Assembly (NCBI GenBank): GCA_016875095.1
Contig: VGSG01000023.1
Location: 1 to 44,483 of the forward strand
DNA from: Deltaproteobacteria bacterium
Lineage (GTDB): Bacteria; Desulfobacterota; Desulfomonilia; Desulfomonilales; Desulfomonilaceae
Length of the DNA stretch: 44,483 nt
Direction: 5' to 3'
Under the pieces are notes generated by a model. The model was not told the DNA's origin and ran no database searches. It saw only the letters and a list, made by a program, of their open reading frames with translations. Each line of letters starts with the position of its first letter. Position 1 is the first letter of the stretch. Positions 7,832 to 17,052 of this stretch are shown in pieces. A program made the position numbers and the translations under genes.

Positions 7832-10582
7832 TTGAAACGGCGAACAAAAAGCAGCCCGGCGAGTGACTTCCCGAACGTGGCGGTGGTAGGTGCCGGCTAC
7901 TGGGGACAAAACCACGTGCGCAATTTTCATGCATTGGGCGCGCTCAGACACGTGTGCGACGCGGATCCTCAAACCTTGCAGCTCATTGGCTCGCAGTATC
8001 CGGATGTAGGCCGAACCGAATCCTACCAAGAGATTCTGGAGAATCGGGCAATCCAAGGCGTGGTCATAGCTTCGCCGGCCGCGACCCATTTCGAGCTCGC
8101 GGCAGGCGCCATTACCGCGGGAAAAGACGTGCTGGTGGAAAAACCCCTGGCCTTGAATTCCAGGGATGGCGAAAGGCTGGTGGAGTTAGCGGGTAAACAC
8201 AACACTATTCTTATGGTTGGCCATATCCTCTTGTATCATCCTGCTGTGTTAAGGCTCAAAGAGCTGATCCACAACGGCGATCTCGGCAGGATACACTACA
8301 TTCAGTCGAATCGACTCAGCATGGGTAAGGTTCGGAGCGAAGAAAACATCCTCTGGAGTTTCGCGCCGCACGATATCTCCATGATTCTGTACCTATTGGG
8401 AGACTCTCCCACAGAGGTGCGAGCGTCCGGGTACTGCCACCTCCAGAGAGACATCGAGGATGTGACCATCAGCATACTTGACTTCTCGGACGGTGTGGGC
8501 GCCCACATCTACGTTTCGTGGATGAATCCGTTCAAGGAGCATCGCCTGGTGGTGATCGGCGATGAGAAGATGGCGGTTTTTGAGGATTCGAGCGCGGACC
8601 ACAAACTCAAGCTCTTCCATCACAACTTCCAATGGAGAGGGCGCCGTCCGGTGCCGGTGAAAGGACCGGAGGAGCGGGTGGATTATGTGGAGGCCGAACC
8701 CCTCAGATTGGAGTGCGCCCACTTCTTGGAGTGCATCAAGACCCGGTCGCGGCCTCGTTCCGACGGAGAAGAAGGGCTCAGGACGCTGCGAGTCCTGGAG
8801 CGTTGTTACGAATCTATGAAACAAGGCTCGGTGACGCTCCGACCCTCCGTTGCAGCCGCTTCAGAACCATTGAAGGACTATTTTGTTCACGAGACAGCGG
8901 TGGCGGATGAACCGTGCCACATCGGCAAAGGAACAAAGATCTGGCATTTTTCCCATGTGATGAAGGACGCGCGGATCGGCGAGAATTGCAATATCGGCCA
9001 AAACGTCGTGGTCGGGCGGGGGGTGCGAATCGGCGCCGGCTGCAAGATACAGAACAACGTGTCGATCTACGAAGGAGTCACGTTGGAGGACTTCGTCTTC
9101 TGCGGACCGTCGATGGTCTTTACCAACGTGTACAACCCACGGTCCGAAATTCCCCGGATGAAGGAGATCCGCCCCACCCTCGTGAAGCGAGGCGCGACCA
9201 TAGGAGCCAACGCTACGCTGATCTGCGGAAATACCATAGGACAATACGCGTTCATTGGAGCTGGGGCAGTGGTCACGGGTTCCGTGGAAGACCACGCGTT
9301 GATGGTGGGTAATCCTGCCCGGAGAATCGGCTGGATGTGCCGGTGCGGCAACCGCCTGCACGGCGAGGATTCGCCCGGGGCGGCCTTGTCATGCGCCGCG
9401 TGCTCGGAGCGTTATGAAAGACTCGCTTCCGGAGGGATTGCTCGGTTGGACGAGCAAGCGCCCGTGACGAGTGTGCCGCTGTTGGATCTGAAGGCGCAGT
9501 ACCGTTCGATTAAGCACGAGGTGGATCAAGCGATCCAAGAGGTGGTGGACAGCCAGTACTTTATCATGGGGCCTGCGGTCAAGGCCCTCGAAGATGATGT
9601 GGCCCGTTACTGCAATTGTGGGTACGCTGCGGGGGTTTCCTCCGGCACGGATGCGCTGCTCATTTCTCTGATGGCGCTGGGCATCGGACCTGGTGATGAG
9701 GTCGTTACCAGTCCGTTCACATTTTTCGCGACGGTGGGCTCCATACTGAGGGTCGGCGCCAAGGTGGTGTTCGCGGACATCGAGCCTGACACGTTCAATA
9801 TCGACCCCAGCCGCGTGGCAAAGCGCATCACGCGGAAAACGCGTGCCATCATGCCTGTGCATCTCTTCGGCCAGTGTGCGGACATGGACCCGTTGCTGGC
9901 GCTCGCCGCGGAAAAGGGGATCCCGATCATCGAAGACGCGGCCCAGGCTATCGGTTCGGAATACAAAGGCCGCCGCGCGGGAAGCATGGGAACAGTGGGC
10001 TGTTTCTCGTTCTTTCCGTCCAAGAACTTGGGCGCCTTTGGAGACGCGGGCATGGTAACGACCAATGATCCCGCGCTGGCCGAGCGCCTTCAGGTGCTCA
10101 GGAACCAGGGAGCGCAGCCCAAGTATCATCACAAGGTCTTGGGAGGGAATTTCCGCCTCGATACCTTGCAAGCCGCAGTGCTTCGGGTGAAACTCAAGCG
10201 CTTGGACGACTGGAGCGGCAAGAGGCGAGCAAACGCAGAGTTTTACACCAGTCGTTTGAGGGCTTCCAAGATTTTGAGGAAGACGGTTCTACCTCCACCG
10301 GTGATTCGAGAGCGTCACATCTTTAATCAGTATGTGATTCGGGCGCAGAACCGAGACGGCTTACAGGCGTTCTTGAAAGAAAAGGGTATAGGCACGGAAA
10401 TATATTACCCGAAAGCAATGCACGTGCAAGAGTGTCTTGACCAGGGACAATTCCGGCAGGGAGACTTCCCCGTGAGCGAAAAGGCCAGCAATGAAGTCTT
10501 GGCTCTTCCCATATATCCCGAGCTGACCGAGGCCCAGAAGAGCTATGTTGTCTCTGCCATAGATGCCTTCTACCGCCGGTAA
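7832..10582 (+). CDS. Three-domain fusion: sugar dehydrogenase (WbpB-like), N-acetyltransferase (WbpD-like), PLP aminotransferase (WbpE-like)
   Basis: One 916-residue frame carries three enzymes. Residues about 15-340 are a Gfo/Idh/MocA oxidoreductase: VVGAGYWGQNHVRNF binds NAD and VEKPLA is the catalytic-region Lys motif. Residues about 350-510 are a left-handed beta-helix (hexapeptide) acyltransferase: IGKGTKIWHFSHV, IGENCNIGQNVVVGRGVRIG, then a Cys cluster MCRCGNR...CAACSERY. Residues about 547-916 are a DegT/DnrJ/EryC1 aminotransferase: SSGTDALLISLMALGIGPGD, IEDAAQAIGSEY and FFPSKNLGAFGDAG with PLP-binding Lys731. In the UDP-GlcNAc(3NAc)A pathway WbpB oxidises C3, WbpE transaminates and WbpD acetylates, so the fusion would do consecutive steps on one UDP-sugar. 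The start is a TTG with GGAG upstream. Two glycosylation genes follow. The UDP-GlcNAc 6-dehydrogenase (WbpA) is not in the window. The exact sugar is inferred. Confidence 0.93.
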   Translation: MKRRTKSSPASDFPNVAVVGAGYWGQNHVRNFHALGALRHVCDADPQTLQLIGSQYPDVGRTESYQEILENRAIQGVVIASPAATHFELAAGAITAGKDVLVEKPLALNSRDGERLVELAGKHNTILMVGHILLYHPAVLRLKELIHNGDLGRIHYIQSNRLSMGKVRSEENILWSFAPHDISMILYLLGDSPTEVRASGYCHLQRDIEDVTISILDFSDGVGAHIYVSWMNPFKEHRLVVIGDEKMAVFEDSSADHKLKLFHHNFQWRGRRPVPVKGPEERVDYVEAEPLRLECAHFLECIKTRSRPRSDGEEGLRTLRVLERCYESMKQGSVTLRPSVAAASEPLKDYFVHETAVADEPCHIGKGTKIWHFSHVMKDARIGENCNIGQNVVVGRGVRIGAGCKIQNNVSIYEGVTLEDFVFCGPSMVFTNVYNPRSEIPRMKEIRPTLVKRGATIGANATLICGNTIGQYAFIGAGAVVTGSVEDHALMVGNPARRIGWMCRCGNRLHGEDSPGAALSCAACSERYERLASGGIARLDEQAPVTSVPLLDLKAQYRSIKHEVDQAIQEVVDSQYFIMGPAVKALEDDVARYCNCGYAAGVSSGTDALLISLMALGIGPGDEVVTSPFTFFATVGSILRVGAKVVFADIEPDTFNIDPSRVAKRITRKTRAIMPVHLFGQCADMDPLLALAAEKGIPIIEDAAQAIGSEYKGRRAGSMGTVGCFSFFPSKNLGAFGDAGMVTTNDPALAERLQVLRNQGAQPKYHHKVLGGNFRLDTLQAAVLRVKLKRLDDWSGKRRANAEFYTSRLRASKILRKTVLPPPVIRERHIFNQYVIRAQNRDGLQAFLKEKGIGTEIYYPKAMHVQECLDQGQFRQGDFPVSEKASNEVLALPIYPELTEAQKSYVVSAIDAFYRR

Positions 10583-10608
10583 GGCGTCGGATTCACCGTA
10601 CAAATCGG

Positions 10609-11868
10609 ATGAACATACTCCTCATCAACCATTATGCCGGGTCACGAATCCACGGAATGGTTTACCGGCCGTTTTACCTTGGCCGGGAGTGGGTCAAACA
10701 GGGGCATCGCGTTACCATCGCCGCCGCTTCGTACACGCATATTCGCACTCAATCACCCACTGTTTCCGGGTCGATCACCGAGGAGGAGATCGACGGCATT
10801 CGCTACGTATGGTTGAAGACGCCCCATTACCATGCCAATGACATGAAAAGGGTCGTCAACATGATTGCGTTCACGTGGAGGCTCTTCCTTTCCGGGAAGT
10901 TGCTCTCCGCGGGGACCGAGCCGGACATAGTGATCTCTTCGTCTACATATCCGCTCGATATATTTCCGGCTTTCCGCATCGCCAGGAAGTATGGCGCTCG
11001 GCTGGTCTTCGAGGTGCGTGACCTCTGGCCGCTCTCGCCCAAGCTTCTGGGTGGCATGTCTCAGTGGCATCCGTTCATTCTCGGCTTACAGGTGGCGGAA
11101 GACTTCGCGTATCGCAAATCGGACAAGGTGATTTCCGTGCTCCCGCAAGCCCACACGTACATGGTCTCTCGGGGTATGGATAGGGGCAAGTTTGTATATA
11201 TTCCCAACGGCATCGATCCGATGGAGTGGGAAGCGGACACCGAGGACATGCCGCCGGAGCACAAACGGCTTATTGGTGATCTGAGAAGCACAGGCCATAT
11301 GATCGTGGGTTTCACCGGCGCCTATGGCGAAGCCACTGATCTTCCGACCTTGATTGAGGCCGCGGCGCGCCTGAGGGACGAGAAGATCGCGTTTGTAATA
11401 GTTGGTTTGGGGCCCAAGAGAAAAAAGCTGCAAATGGCCGTTGCGGAAAGAAAGCTTGAAAATGTCTTTTTCCTGCTTCCGGCGCCCAAAGCATCTATGC
11501 CAAGGCTCCTGGACGCCATGGACTGCCTGTATATCGGACTGAAGCGCCAGCCCTTGTTCCATTTTGGTGTGAGCCCTAATAAGCTCCTGGACTATATGAT
11601 GGCGGCAAAACCCGTCCTGCACGCGATCGATTGTTCCAACAATCTGGTTTTGGAAAGCGGCGGCGGCATCTCTGTGCCCCCGGAGGATCCCGATGCGCTG
11701 GCCGAGGCAGTGGCTGACCTGAACCGCATGACGCCTGCGGAACGATCCGATCTGGGATTACGGGGAAAACGATACGTGCTGGAGCGCCATGATTACCGAC
11801 TGCTGGCTCGACAGTTCCTGACGGCGGTGATGGACCAAGCGAGCGCGCCGGCCGCTATCCAAAGCTGA
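10609..11868 (+). CDS. Glycosyltransferase family 4, WbuB-like
   Basis: The 419-residue protein begins MNILLINHYAGSRIHGM and has FEVRDLWPLSPKLLGGM in the first half, which is characteristic of WbuB/WcaI-like GT4 enzymes that move an N-acetylated amino sugar in O-antigen assembly. The C-terminal half has VGFTGAYGEATDLPTLIEAA (start of the second Rossmann domain) and GVSPNKLLDYMMAAKPVLHA (donor-binding region). It begins 26 bases after the fusion gene and is on the same strand, so the two are probably one operon. It may transfer the sugar that the fusion enzyme makes; that is an inference from context. Confidence 0.9.
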   Translation: MNILLINHYAGSRIHGMVYRPFYLGREWVKQGHRVTIAAASYTHIRTQSPTVSGSITEEEIDGIRYVWLKTPHYHANDMKRVVNMIAFTWRLFLSGKLLSAGTEPDIVISSSTYPLDIFPAFRIARKYGARLVFEVRDLWPLSPKLLGGMSQWHPFILGLQVAEDFAYRKSDKVISVLPQAHTYMVSRGMDRGKFVYIPNGIDPMEWEADTEDMPPEHKRLIGDLRSTGHMIVGFTGAYGEATDLPTLIEAAARLRDEKIAFVIVGLGPKRKKLQMAVAERKLENVFFLLPAPKASMPRLLDAMDCLYIGLKRQPLFHFGVSPNKLLDYMMAAKPVLHAIDCSNNLVLESGGGISVPPEDPDALAEAVADLNRMTPAERSDLGLRGKRYVLERHDYRLLARQFLTAVMDQASAPAAIQS

Positions 11869-11941
11869 TTACGGAGGATCCACACCGGAGGATGCTAAAA
11901 CGGTTCCAATTACCGCAAGATCCTCGGCTGACGCTCACCGG

Positions 11942-13267
11942 ATGGAGTTCTGTAAAGAGTTTGGGGGGAAGGCGCTGACCGCACGAGAAACGGACGCAAC
12001 CCTGCAAAGCGACTCGGGTGAACCCACGGGCTTCGGTCCGGGGACTCGGGGTCCGGGCTCCCGTGGGCATTTGAGTAAGCTTTCGTGGGGCATTTTCTGC
12101 TTTACCTGCTTTCAGCTTGCCTTTCTGCAACCGTACTGGGTGCTCTTCCCCGGCGAAAGGGCCAACCTCTTCTCGGGGCTCCTCTGTCTACTCTCGCTGA
12201 TCGCGGCGATCTTGGTTGCTCGAGAGCGTGAAGTGCGAGCGGAACCGCTGGAGATTATCATCTGTGCGCTGCTCGCCGCGTTGACTGTGGTGAGCGGCCT
12301 ATTAAGCTCCTCAGCTTTCTCGTCGTCCATACGCGGCTTTGTGTTGCTCAGCTCCGGACTGGGTGGTTTCTGGTGCGCCAGGATCTTGCTGAGTACCGGG
12401 CGGGCGCAAGAGTTCTTCACCTGGTTCTGCCTGGCCATCCTCGCGGGAATTATTGTCGTGAGCTTGCTGGGGTACGCTCTAGCAGGAGATGTGAAAGCTC
12501 TTCTGGACACAAATCCTCATCCGCTCGCAGACCGGATGATACTTCTTTCCTTTGCGCCTCTGGTGTTGTTGCTCCGGCGTGACTATTGGGCCAAGCTCAT
12601 TGGCGGCGCGGTCATGGCCGCGGGATATGTGGTCTTTTACTTGAGCAATTTGCGGTCCGCGATGTTGATTCCTGTGGCTATGGCCGGGATCGGGCTCTGG
12701 TTCCGAGCGCTGCGCCTGAGACACTTTCTGGCGCTTCTCGTAATCGCAGCCATTGCCATGGTCTATTTCTTCGCCAAATTGCCGGCATGGAAACTGGGAA
12801 AAGACCACGAGCCCGCATACTATCGGGCCGAGAACTACCTTTTTTCCTGGCGCATCGCCCAACAAAACCCGATCTTTGGTATCGGCCTTCGGACGCAGCG
12901 CGAAGCATACCTCGACGGTTACGGCATCACATATCCGTACGTCACCAAAGAGAGATTCGCCGCGTCGGTGCGCACCATCGTCACTTCGGAAAATATCTTT
13001 CTCACGCTCATGGTTGGGCTCGGGATTCCGTTCCTAATCCTTTATTCTGTCGGGCTTATTACCCTGATGGCCAGGCTTTTCAAGGTGGCCAAGACCGGAA
13101 TTCCCGAATCTTTTTTGCCGCCCCTCGCGCTGGTTTTGCCGATCACCGGTTCCCTCCTGCATAATTTCGTGTTCGACGGGCTTTTGTACCCGCAGCTCTG
13201 CTGGTATTTTCATATATTGCTGGGGCTGATTCCACTCCGACACAAAGCGGATGCACAAGCGTTGTAA
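11942..13267 (+). CDS. O-antigen ligase / polymerase-like membrane protein
   Basis: The 441-residue protein has about 10-12 hydrophobic segments after a hydrophilic N-terminal stretch of about 45 residues. A long extramembrane loop in the second half contains WRIAQQNPIFGIGLRTQREA, the GxG-type motif of Wzy_C/WaaL proteins, which join O-antigen to lipid A core or polymerise repeat units on the periplasmic face. The ribosome site at the ATG is weak, and the first 45 residues lack family character, so the true start may be further in. A 28-codon frame with GGAGG upstream (ATG at 11892) overlaps the gene start. Ligase and polymerase cannot be told apart from the sequence alone. Confidence 0.82.
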   Translation: MEFCKEFGGKALTARETDATLQSDSGEPTGFGPGTRGPGSRGHLSKLSWGIFCFTCFQLAFLQPYWVLFPGERANLFSGLLCLLSLIAAILVAREREVRAEPLEIIICALLAALTVVSGLLSSSAFSSSIRGFVLLSSGLGGFWCARILLSTGRAQEFFTWFCLAILAGIIVVSLLGYALAGDVKALLDTNPHPLADRMILLSFAPLVLLLRRDYWAKLIGGAVMAAGYVVFYLSNLRSAMLIPVAMAGIGLWFRALRLRHFLALLVIAAIAMVYFFAKLPAWKLGKDHEPAYYRAENYLFSWRIAQQNPIFGIGLRTQREAYLDGYGITYPYVTKERFAASVRTIVTSENIFLTLMVGLGIPFLILYSVGLITLMARLFKVAKTGIPESFLPPLALVLPITGSLLHNFVFDGLLYPQLCWYFHILLGLIPLRHKADAQAL

Positions 13268-13293
13268 CCGTAAATCGAGAAAGGAGACCACGC

Positions 13294-13683
13294 ATGCCAC
13301 TCGCGAGAATAGAGCTGATCGAGGGGTGGTCCCGCGCCGAAAAGAACCTCATAATGGAGGCCGTTGATTCAGCCATGGTTGAGGCCCTCAAGATCCCGAA
13401 CCGTAACCGAGTCATTCGGCTGTTCGAGCATAACCGCGAAGACTTCCAAACGAGGCCGGAAGGAAGTGACAAGTGTGCTCTCGTGGAAATCACCCTGTTT
13501 CCGGGCAGATCTCTTGAGGCGAAGAGGAAGCTCTACCAACTGATTGTGGAAAAATTAGAGGTTCTGGGGGCGCCGCGGGTTGAAGTCAAGGTGGTTCTGT
13601 ACGAACCGCCGATGGAAAACTGGGGCATCCGCGGCGGGTTCCCTGCAAGCGAAGTGGATCTTGGATTTGAAGTGGCCGTCTAG
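13294..13683 (+). CDS. Tautomerase / 4-oxalocrotonate tautomerase-like protein
   Basis: The 129-residue protein begins MPLARIELIEGWSRAEK: after removal of Met, Pro1 would be the catalytic base of the tautomerase superfamily. The pattern beta (PLARIELIEG), helix (EKNLIMEAVDSAMVEAL) and beta (ALVEITLFPGRS), followed by a second helix, matches the family's beta-alpha-beta repeat, duplicated. Length fits the larger MIF/MSAD-like branch. A strong AAAGGAG ribosome site precedes the ATG. The substrate is not known. It sits between the polysaccharide block and a PhoU-like gene without obvious functional linkage. Confidence 0.78.
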   Translation: MPLARIELIEGWSRAEKNLIMEAVDSAMVEALKIPNRNRVIRLFEHNREDFQTRPEGSDKCALVEITLFPGRSLEAKRKLYQLIVEKLEVLGAPRVEVKVVLYEPPMENWGIRGGFPASEVDLGFEVAV

Positions 13684-13775
13684 CTCGTTCCAGGGCATAA
13701 TCAATAGAGACGGGAGGGCGAAGCGCGCGCTTCCCAGCCTTCGGAATAGGAGAACGCAGTGGGGAGGAGCTCACC

Positions 13776-14489
13776 ATGGCTCAGAAAAGACTCTTTAAGA
13801 ACCCTTTTCGGGTGTTCAGTCCTGATGTGAAGGAAGAGGTGCTGCGCCTCAAAGGGCTTCATCAGAGGCGCGTGTCCGCGTCCACAGCACTCCACGAGGG
13901 CTTGCTCATCATGCTGAGCAAGCTGGTGGAGATGGGGAATATCTTGACAACTGCTCTCGAATTCGGTGAGTCAACCTCGTTGGCCGAATGCGCCCGGCTC
14001 GCGGCGGAACTGCTGGAGGAAGAGAGAATCCTGACCAACTACCTGGTGTCGGCAGGCGTCAGCGCGGACGAGATGAAGGGGCTTATCCGATTTCCTTATC
14101 GCCTTAAGAGGGTCGGCGACGGGCTGCTGAGCATCGAGAACTGCTTACGGATCAAATCCGCTGAGCGGATCTCGTTTGGCGAAAAGGCCGATGGGGAGCT
14201 GAAAGAGTTGTTCAGCGCGCTCAAGGGTATGATGATAAGCTTGCGGGAAGCCTTCATCGAGCCGGCGGAAGGTTTGCTCGAAGAGGTCATAAACCGGAAC
14301 AAGCTGTTGGCGGAATTAATCGAGCACTCCAAAATCAAACATTGGATCAGACTCGAAAAGGGGGAATCGCCTGTAGAAGCTTCCTCCATGTTTCGTGACA
14401 TACTCGATTCGCTCAGGATGGCCAATGAATACCTAGAGAAGATGGCTCGAGCGTTGCTCGAAATGGGCGCCGGGTCCCAAGGTGGATGA
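13776..14489 (+). CDS. PhoU-like all-helical protein, function unknown
   Basis: The 237-residue protein is predicted to be entirely alpha-helical with no signal peptide. Spacing of charged and hydrophobic residues (helices about 40-75, 95-125, 140-190, 205-235) resembles the PhoU-like three-helix bundles attached to Na/Pi cotransporters, but the metal-binding E-x3-D motif of true PhoU is not clear. GGGGAGGAGCTCACC gives a good ribosome site. It lies 92 bases after the tautomerase-like gene and may be co-transcribed. The similarity is to fold pattern only. Confidence 0.6.
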   Translation: MAQKRLFKNPFRVFSPDVKEEVLRLKGLHQRRVSASTALHEGLLIMLSKLVEMGNILTTALEFGESTSLAECARLAAELLEEERILTNYLVSAGVSADEMKGLIRFPYRLKRVGDGLLSIENCLRIKSAERISFGEKADGELKELFSALKGMMISLREAFIEPAEGLLEEVINRNKLLAELIEHSKIKHWIRLEKGESPVEASSMFRDILDSLRMANEYLEKMARALLEMGAGSQGG

Positions 14490-14996
14490 GTATCCACTGG
14501 AGCGCTGCTTGCTGAGAACACAATCCAGGATTGGTCCGCGATCTCGTTGGGGAGCCGCTCTGGCAGAGGTCTGGGAATGGTGGCAAGTCCGCGGTGGAAG
14601 CTGCCAAACTCGGCTGTGCGGACTCGTCAAAACCATTCTATCAACAGATGTTTATAAGTTCGCTTGCCACGAGAGCCGGCCAAACGCGCGCTGCGTGGGC
14701 TCCATAGGTTAGGCATAACATATTGAAATAATACAGGTATGGCGGCTGACCCATTTTGGAGCACCTTGCTCGGAATCCAAAGGTGTTGAGACCCTAACGA
14801 AGTTATCCACAGGATACTTTCCACGTTATCCACAGGTTCTGTTGAGAAATCTTCGGCGTGAGTATTACGGGAAAGAGCGTTACAAAAGCTTGAGAGGAAT
14901 TGGAAAGTATATTAAGAGGGTTATTACCGTAGCAACCGTCTTGACTTTCTCGTTCTTTCTCTTTCAGAAACCGAATCGGGCGGAGGTGCGGAGGCC
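14490..14996. other. Intergenic region upstream of yebC
   Basis: This 507-base gap holds the two DnaA boxes listed separately and a moderately AT-rich stretch at about 14700-14745. A TTG-initiated frame at 14842-15027 encoding one hydrophobic segment overlaps yebC and is not supported. No clear promoter or RNA gene is visible. Confidence 0.5.
14803..14834 (+). promoter_or_regulatory. Pair of perfect DnaA boxes
   Basis: TTATCCACA occurs twice in the same direction, at 14803-14811 and 14826-14834, both followed by GG, with start points 23 bases apart. This matches the strong DnaA-box consensus. The boxes could bind DnaA to regulate the downstream yebC unit, or titrate DnaA. A replication origin is possible but no dnaA, dnaN, rpmH or gidA gene is nearby. 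Confidence 0.6.
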
Positions 14997-15746
14997 ATGT
15001 CCGGTCATAATAAATGGAGCACGATAAAGCACAAGAAGGGCGCGGCGGACGCCAAGCGCGGCAAGCTCTTCTCCAAGCTCATCAAGGAAATCACCATAGC
15101 AGCCAGAACCGGAGGAGGGGATCCGGAAGGCAACCCGCGTTTGAGGACCGCGGTAAGCGCGGCCCGACAAGCGAATATGCCCAAGGATAACATCGAACGG
15201 GCCGTCAAGAGAGGAACGGGCGAGATCGAGGGCGCGGCGTACGAAGAGATCCTGTACGAAGGGTACGGCCCGGGAGGCGTGGCCGTTATGGTCGCGGTCC
15301 TCACGGACAACAAGAACCGGACCGTGGCCAAGGTTCGTCACATATTCGACAAATACAACGGGAGCTTGGGCGAAAGCGGTTGCGTATCCTGGATGTTCGA
15401 CAAGAAGGGCATGATTGTCCTCAGCGCGCAAGGCTTGGAGGAAGATCAGGTCATGGAACTGGCCCTGGAAGCCGGAGCGCAAGATGTGCGGCCGGAAGGG
15501 GGCGCTTTCGAAGTCACAACCGAACCCGCGGATTTCGAAACGGTGCGCTCCGCGGTAGAAGGGAAAGGCTGGAAGACGGAGCTGGCCGAAGTCACCATGA
15601 TCCCTCAAACAACCGTGGCGCTCGTCGGGAAGCAGGCCGAGCAGATGCTCAAGATGATGGACGCGCTCGACGACGACGAAGACATCCAGAAGGTCTACGC
15701 CAACTTCGACATTTCCGAAGAGCAGATGATCGAGATATCCGCGTGA
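14997..15746 (+). CDS. yebC: YebC/PmpR-family protein
   Basis: The 249-residue protein starts [20 protein letters not shown], the hallmark of YebC/PmpR/TACO1 proteins, and continues [20 protein letters not shown] and [20 protein letters not shown]. Family length is about 245-250, so it is complete. Members act as transcription regulators in some species, and recent work on the family links them to translation through difficult amino-acid runs. GGAGG lies just upstream of the ATG. Linkage to ruvC is conserved in many bacteria, and here an ion-channel gene lies in between. Confidence 0.97.
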   Translation: MSGHNKWSTIKHKKGAADAKRGKLFSKLIKEITIAARTGGGDPEGNPRLRTAVSAARQANMPKDNIERAVKRGTGEIEGAAYEEILYEGYGPGGVAVMVAVLTDNKNRTVAKVRHIFDKYNGSLGESGCVSWMFDKKGMIVLSAQGLEEDQVMELALEAGAQDVRPEGGAFEVTTEPADFETVRSAVEGKGWKTELAEVTMIPQTTVALVGKQAEQMLKMMDALDDDEDIQKVYANFDISEEQMIEISA

Positions 15747-15782
15747 TTCGCCGAACAGGGGTTCCCGGAGGCTCTCAACGAA

Positions 15783-16478
15783 ATGCGCCGCGGCCTCACG
15801 CATATCTGGTCCAGCGATACGGGCCTGACAGCTCTGCTCGGTTTTCTGTTCTTGCAGCTCTTTGTCTTCTATCCTCTCGCCGGCTCTGACGTGCTCGGCA
15901 GGAATTTGATCCACATATCCTTCATCCTCATACTGGTCTCGGGCGTCATGACCGTGATCGAGACGCCTCTGTGGGGATGGCTTGCCCTTGTTCTGGGAGC
16001 AATTAGTTTCATCGGGCGGATCGCGTTGATCGCCCATCCCACGGCCGCCCTGGAAGCGTTGAATTCAGTGTTGACACCCGTTTTCACGGCCGTGCTGATC
16101 GTCTTGATCTTGGCGCAGGTGTTCCGGGAAGGCCCGATCAATTATCATCGAATCGCGGGGGCTGTGGCAGCCTATCTGCTCATAGGAGTTCTGTGGGGAA
16201 GCTTATACTTTCTCGCCGATCTGCTGTGGCCGGGGGCCTTCAACTTCTCCACGTCGCCTCCCCCGGCGGATGTCCATGCTCTCGCGGACAGACTCCTATA
16301 CTTCAGCTTTATTACTCTGACCAGTGTGGGCTATGGAGACGTTCTTCCCACGCATCCTGCGGTTCGAACTCTCGCAATGTTGGAAGCCATAGTCGGCCAG
16401 CTCTTCCCGGCAATTCTGGTCGCACGGCTTGTGGCTCAAGAAATCGAAGATCGGCAGGACCGCAAGGAAGGATTGTAG
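15783..16478 (+). CDS. Potassium-channel-like ion channel
   Basis: The 231-residue membrane protein has about six hydrophobic segments. The last pair encloses the pore loop SFITLTSVGYGDVLP, with the K+ selectivity filter SVGYG, followed by the inner helix. The first four helices lack an Arg/Lys ladder, so a voltage sensor is not evident. The protein ends with a short charged tail (EIEDRQDRKEGL) and has no RCK domain. It begins 36 bases after yebC and has GGAGG upstream, so it is probably co-transcribed. It likely conducts K+ across the inner membrane. Confidence 0.88.
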   Translation: MRRGLTHIWSSDTGLTALLGFLFLQLFVFYPLAGSDVLGRNLIHISFILILVSGVMTVIETPLWGWLALVLGAISFIGRIALIAHPTAALEALNSVLTPVFTAVLIVLILAQVFREGPINYHRIAGAVAAYLLIGVLWGSLYFLADLLWPGAFNFSTSPPPADVHALADRLLYFSFITLTSVGYGDVLPTHPAVRTLAMLEAIVGQLFPAILVARLVAQEIEDRQDRKEGL

Positions 16479-16631
16479 AGCCCGCGTCTTGCCGGTCCTA
16501 CCAACCCTCCGGTTGCATCTATATCAATTGTCGAAAATTCTGTCGGAATTGGGATGCACTCCCAGATGAGCCGGCAGTAACCTTACAAGTTAACTGGATG
16601 TCACTTCCAGCAGACTTGCTCTGCGCTCCAG

Positions 16632-16816
16632 AATTCCCCGAAGGGGAATACTGTGAATAGCCCAGGGTGAAACCCAGGGGAAAATGCCCCCGCCAACGTC
16701 TTCGGGATCTGCCCTGGAGGGGCCGGCCCCTACAGGGCCAAAAAGAACTGATTATTGGCGCTGATTACCACGGGTTTCACCCGTGGCTACTCAACGCTCC
16801 CCCCTTCGGGGGAACG
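16632..16816. repeat. Long imperfect inverted repeat element (MITE/REP-like)
   Basis: The left arm (16632-16680, with CCCCGAAGGGGAA and AGGGTGAAACCCAGGGG) and the right arm (16766-16816, with ACGGGTTTCACCCGTGG and CCCCTTCGGGGG) are imperfect reverse complements. Each arm contains its own two small hairpins. Between them lies a further palindromic motif (GGGGCCGGCCCC at about 16719-16730). No transposase is present. The element lies in the 574-base gap between the channel gene and ruvC and separates what is often a tight yebC-ruvC cluster. Confidence 0.75.
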
Positions 16817-17052
16817 CAAGGGTGAAATCTCATTTCGTGATCATTATATTGTGTCAACTACCATGAAAATGAGTGACCCCCTGGCACATTCCGCGCGACA
16901 AAACCCTGGCAAGAATCCTCAATCAATAGTATAAGCAAGCCCGTTTGCTGCCGGCCTGGGCGCCGCGCGAGGCCGAAGTTAACCGAAGCTCGGTGGGTCA
17001 GGGCAGCAGACAGCTCAAAATTAGGCATGAGCAATGGAGTTTGCTTAAGGCC

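Noticed and set aside
14842-15027. Small ORF with one hydrophobic segment before yebC
   Set aside because: TTG start without a ribosome site, overlaps yebC by 31 bases, and low similarity to anything I recognise.
16945-17052. N-terminal extension of ruvC
   Set aside because: RuvC proteins start at the MIIxGxDPG motif; the extension is unlike the family.
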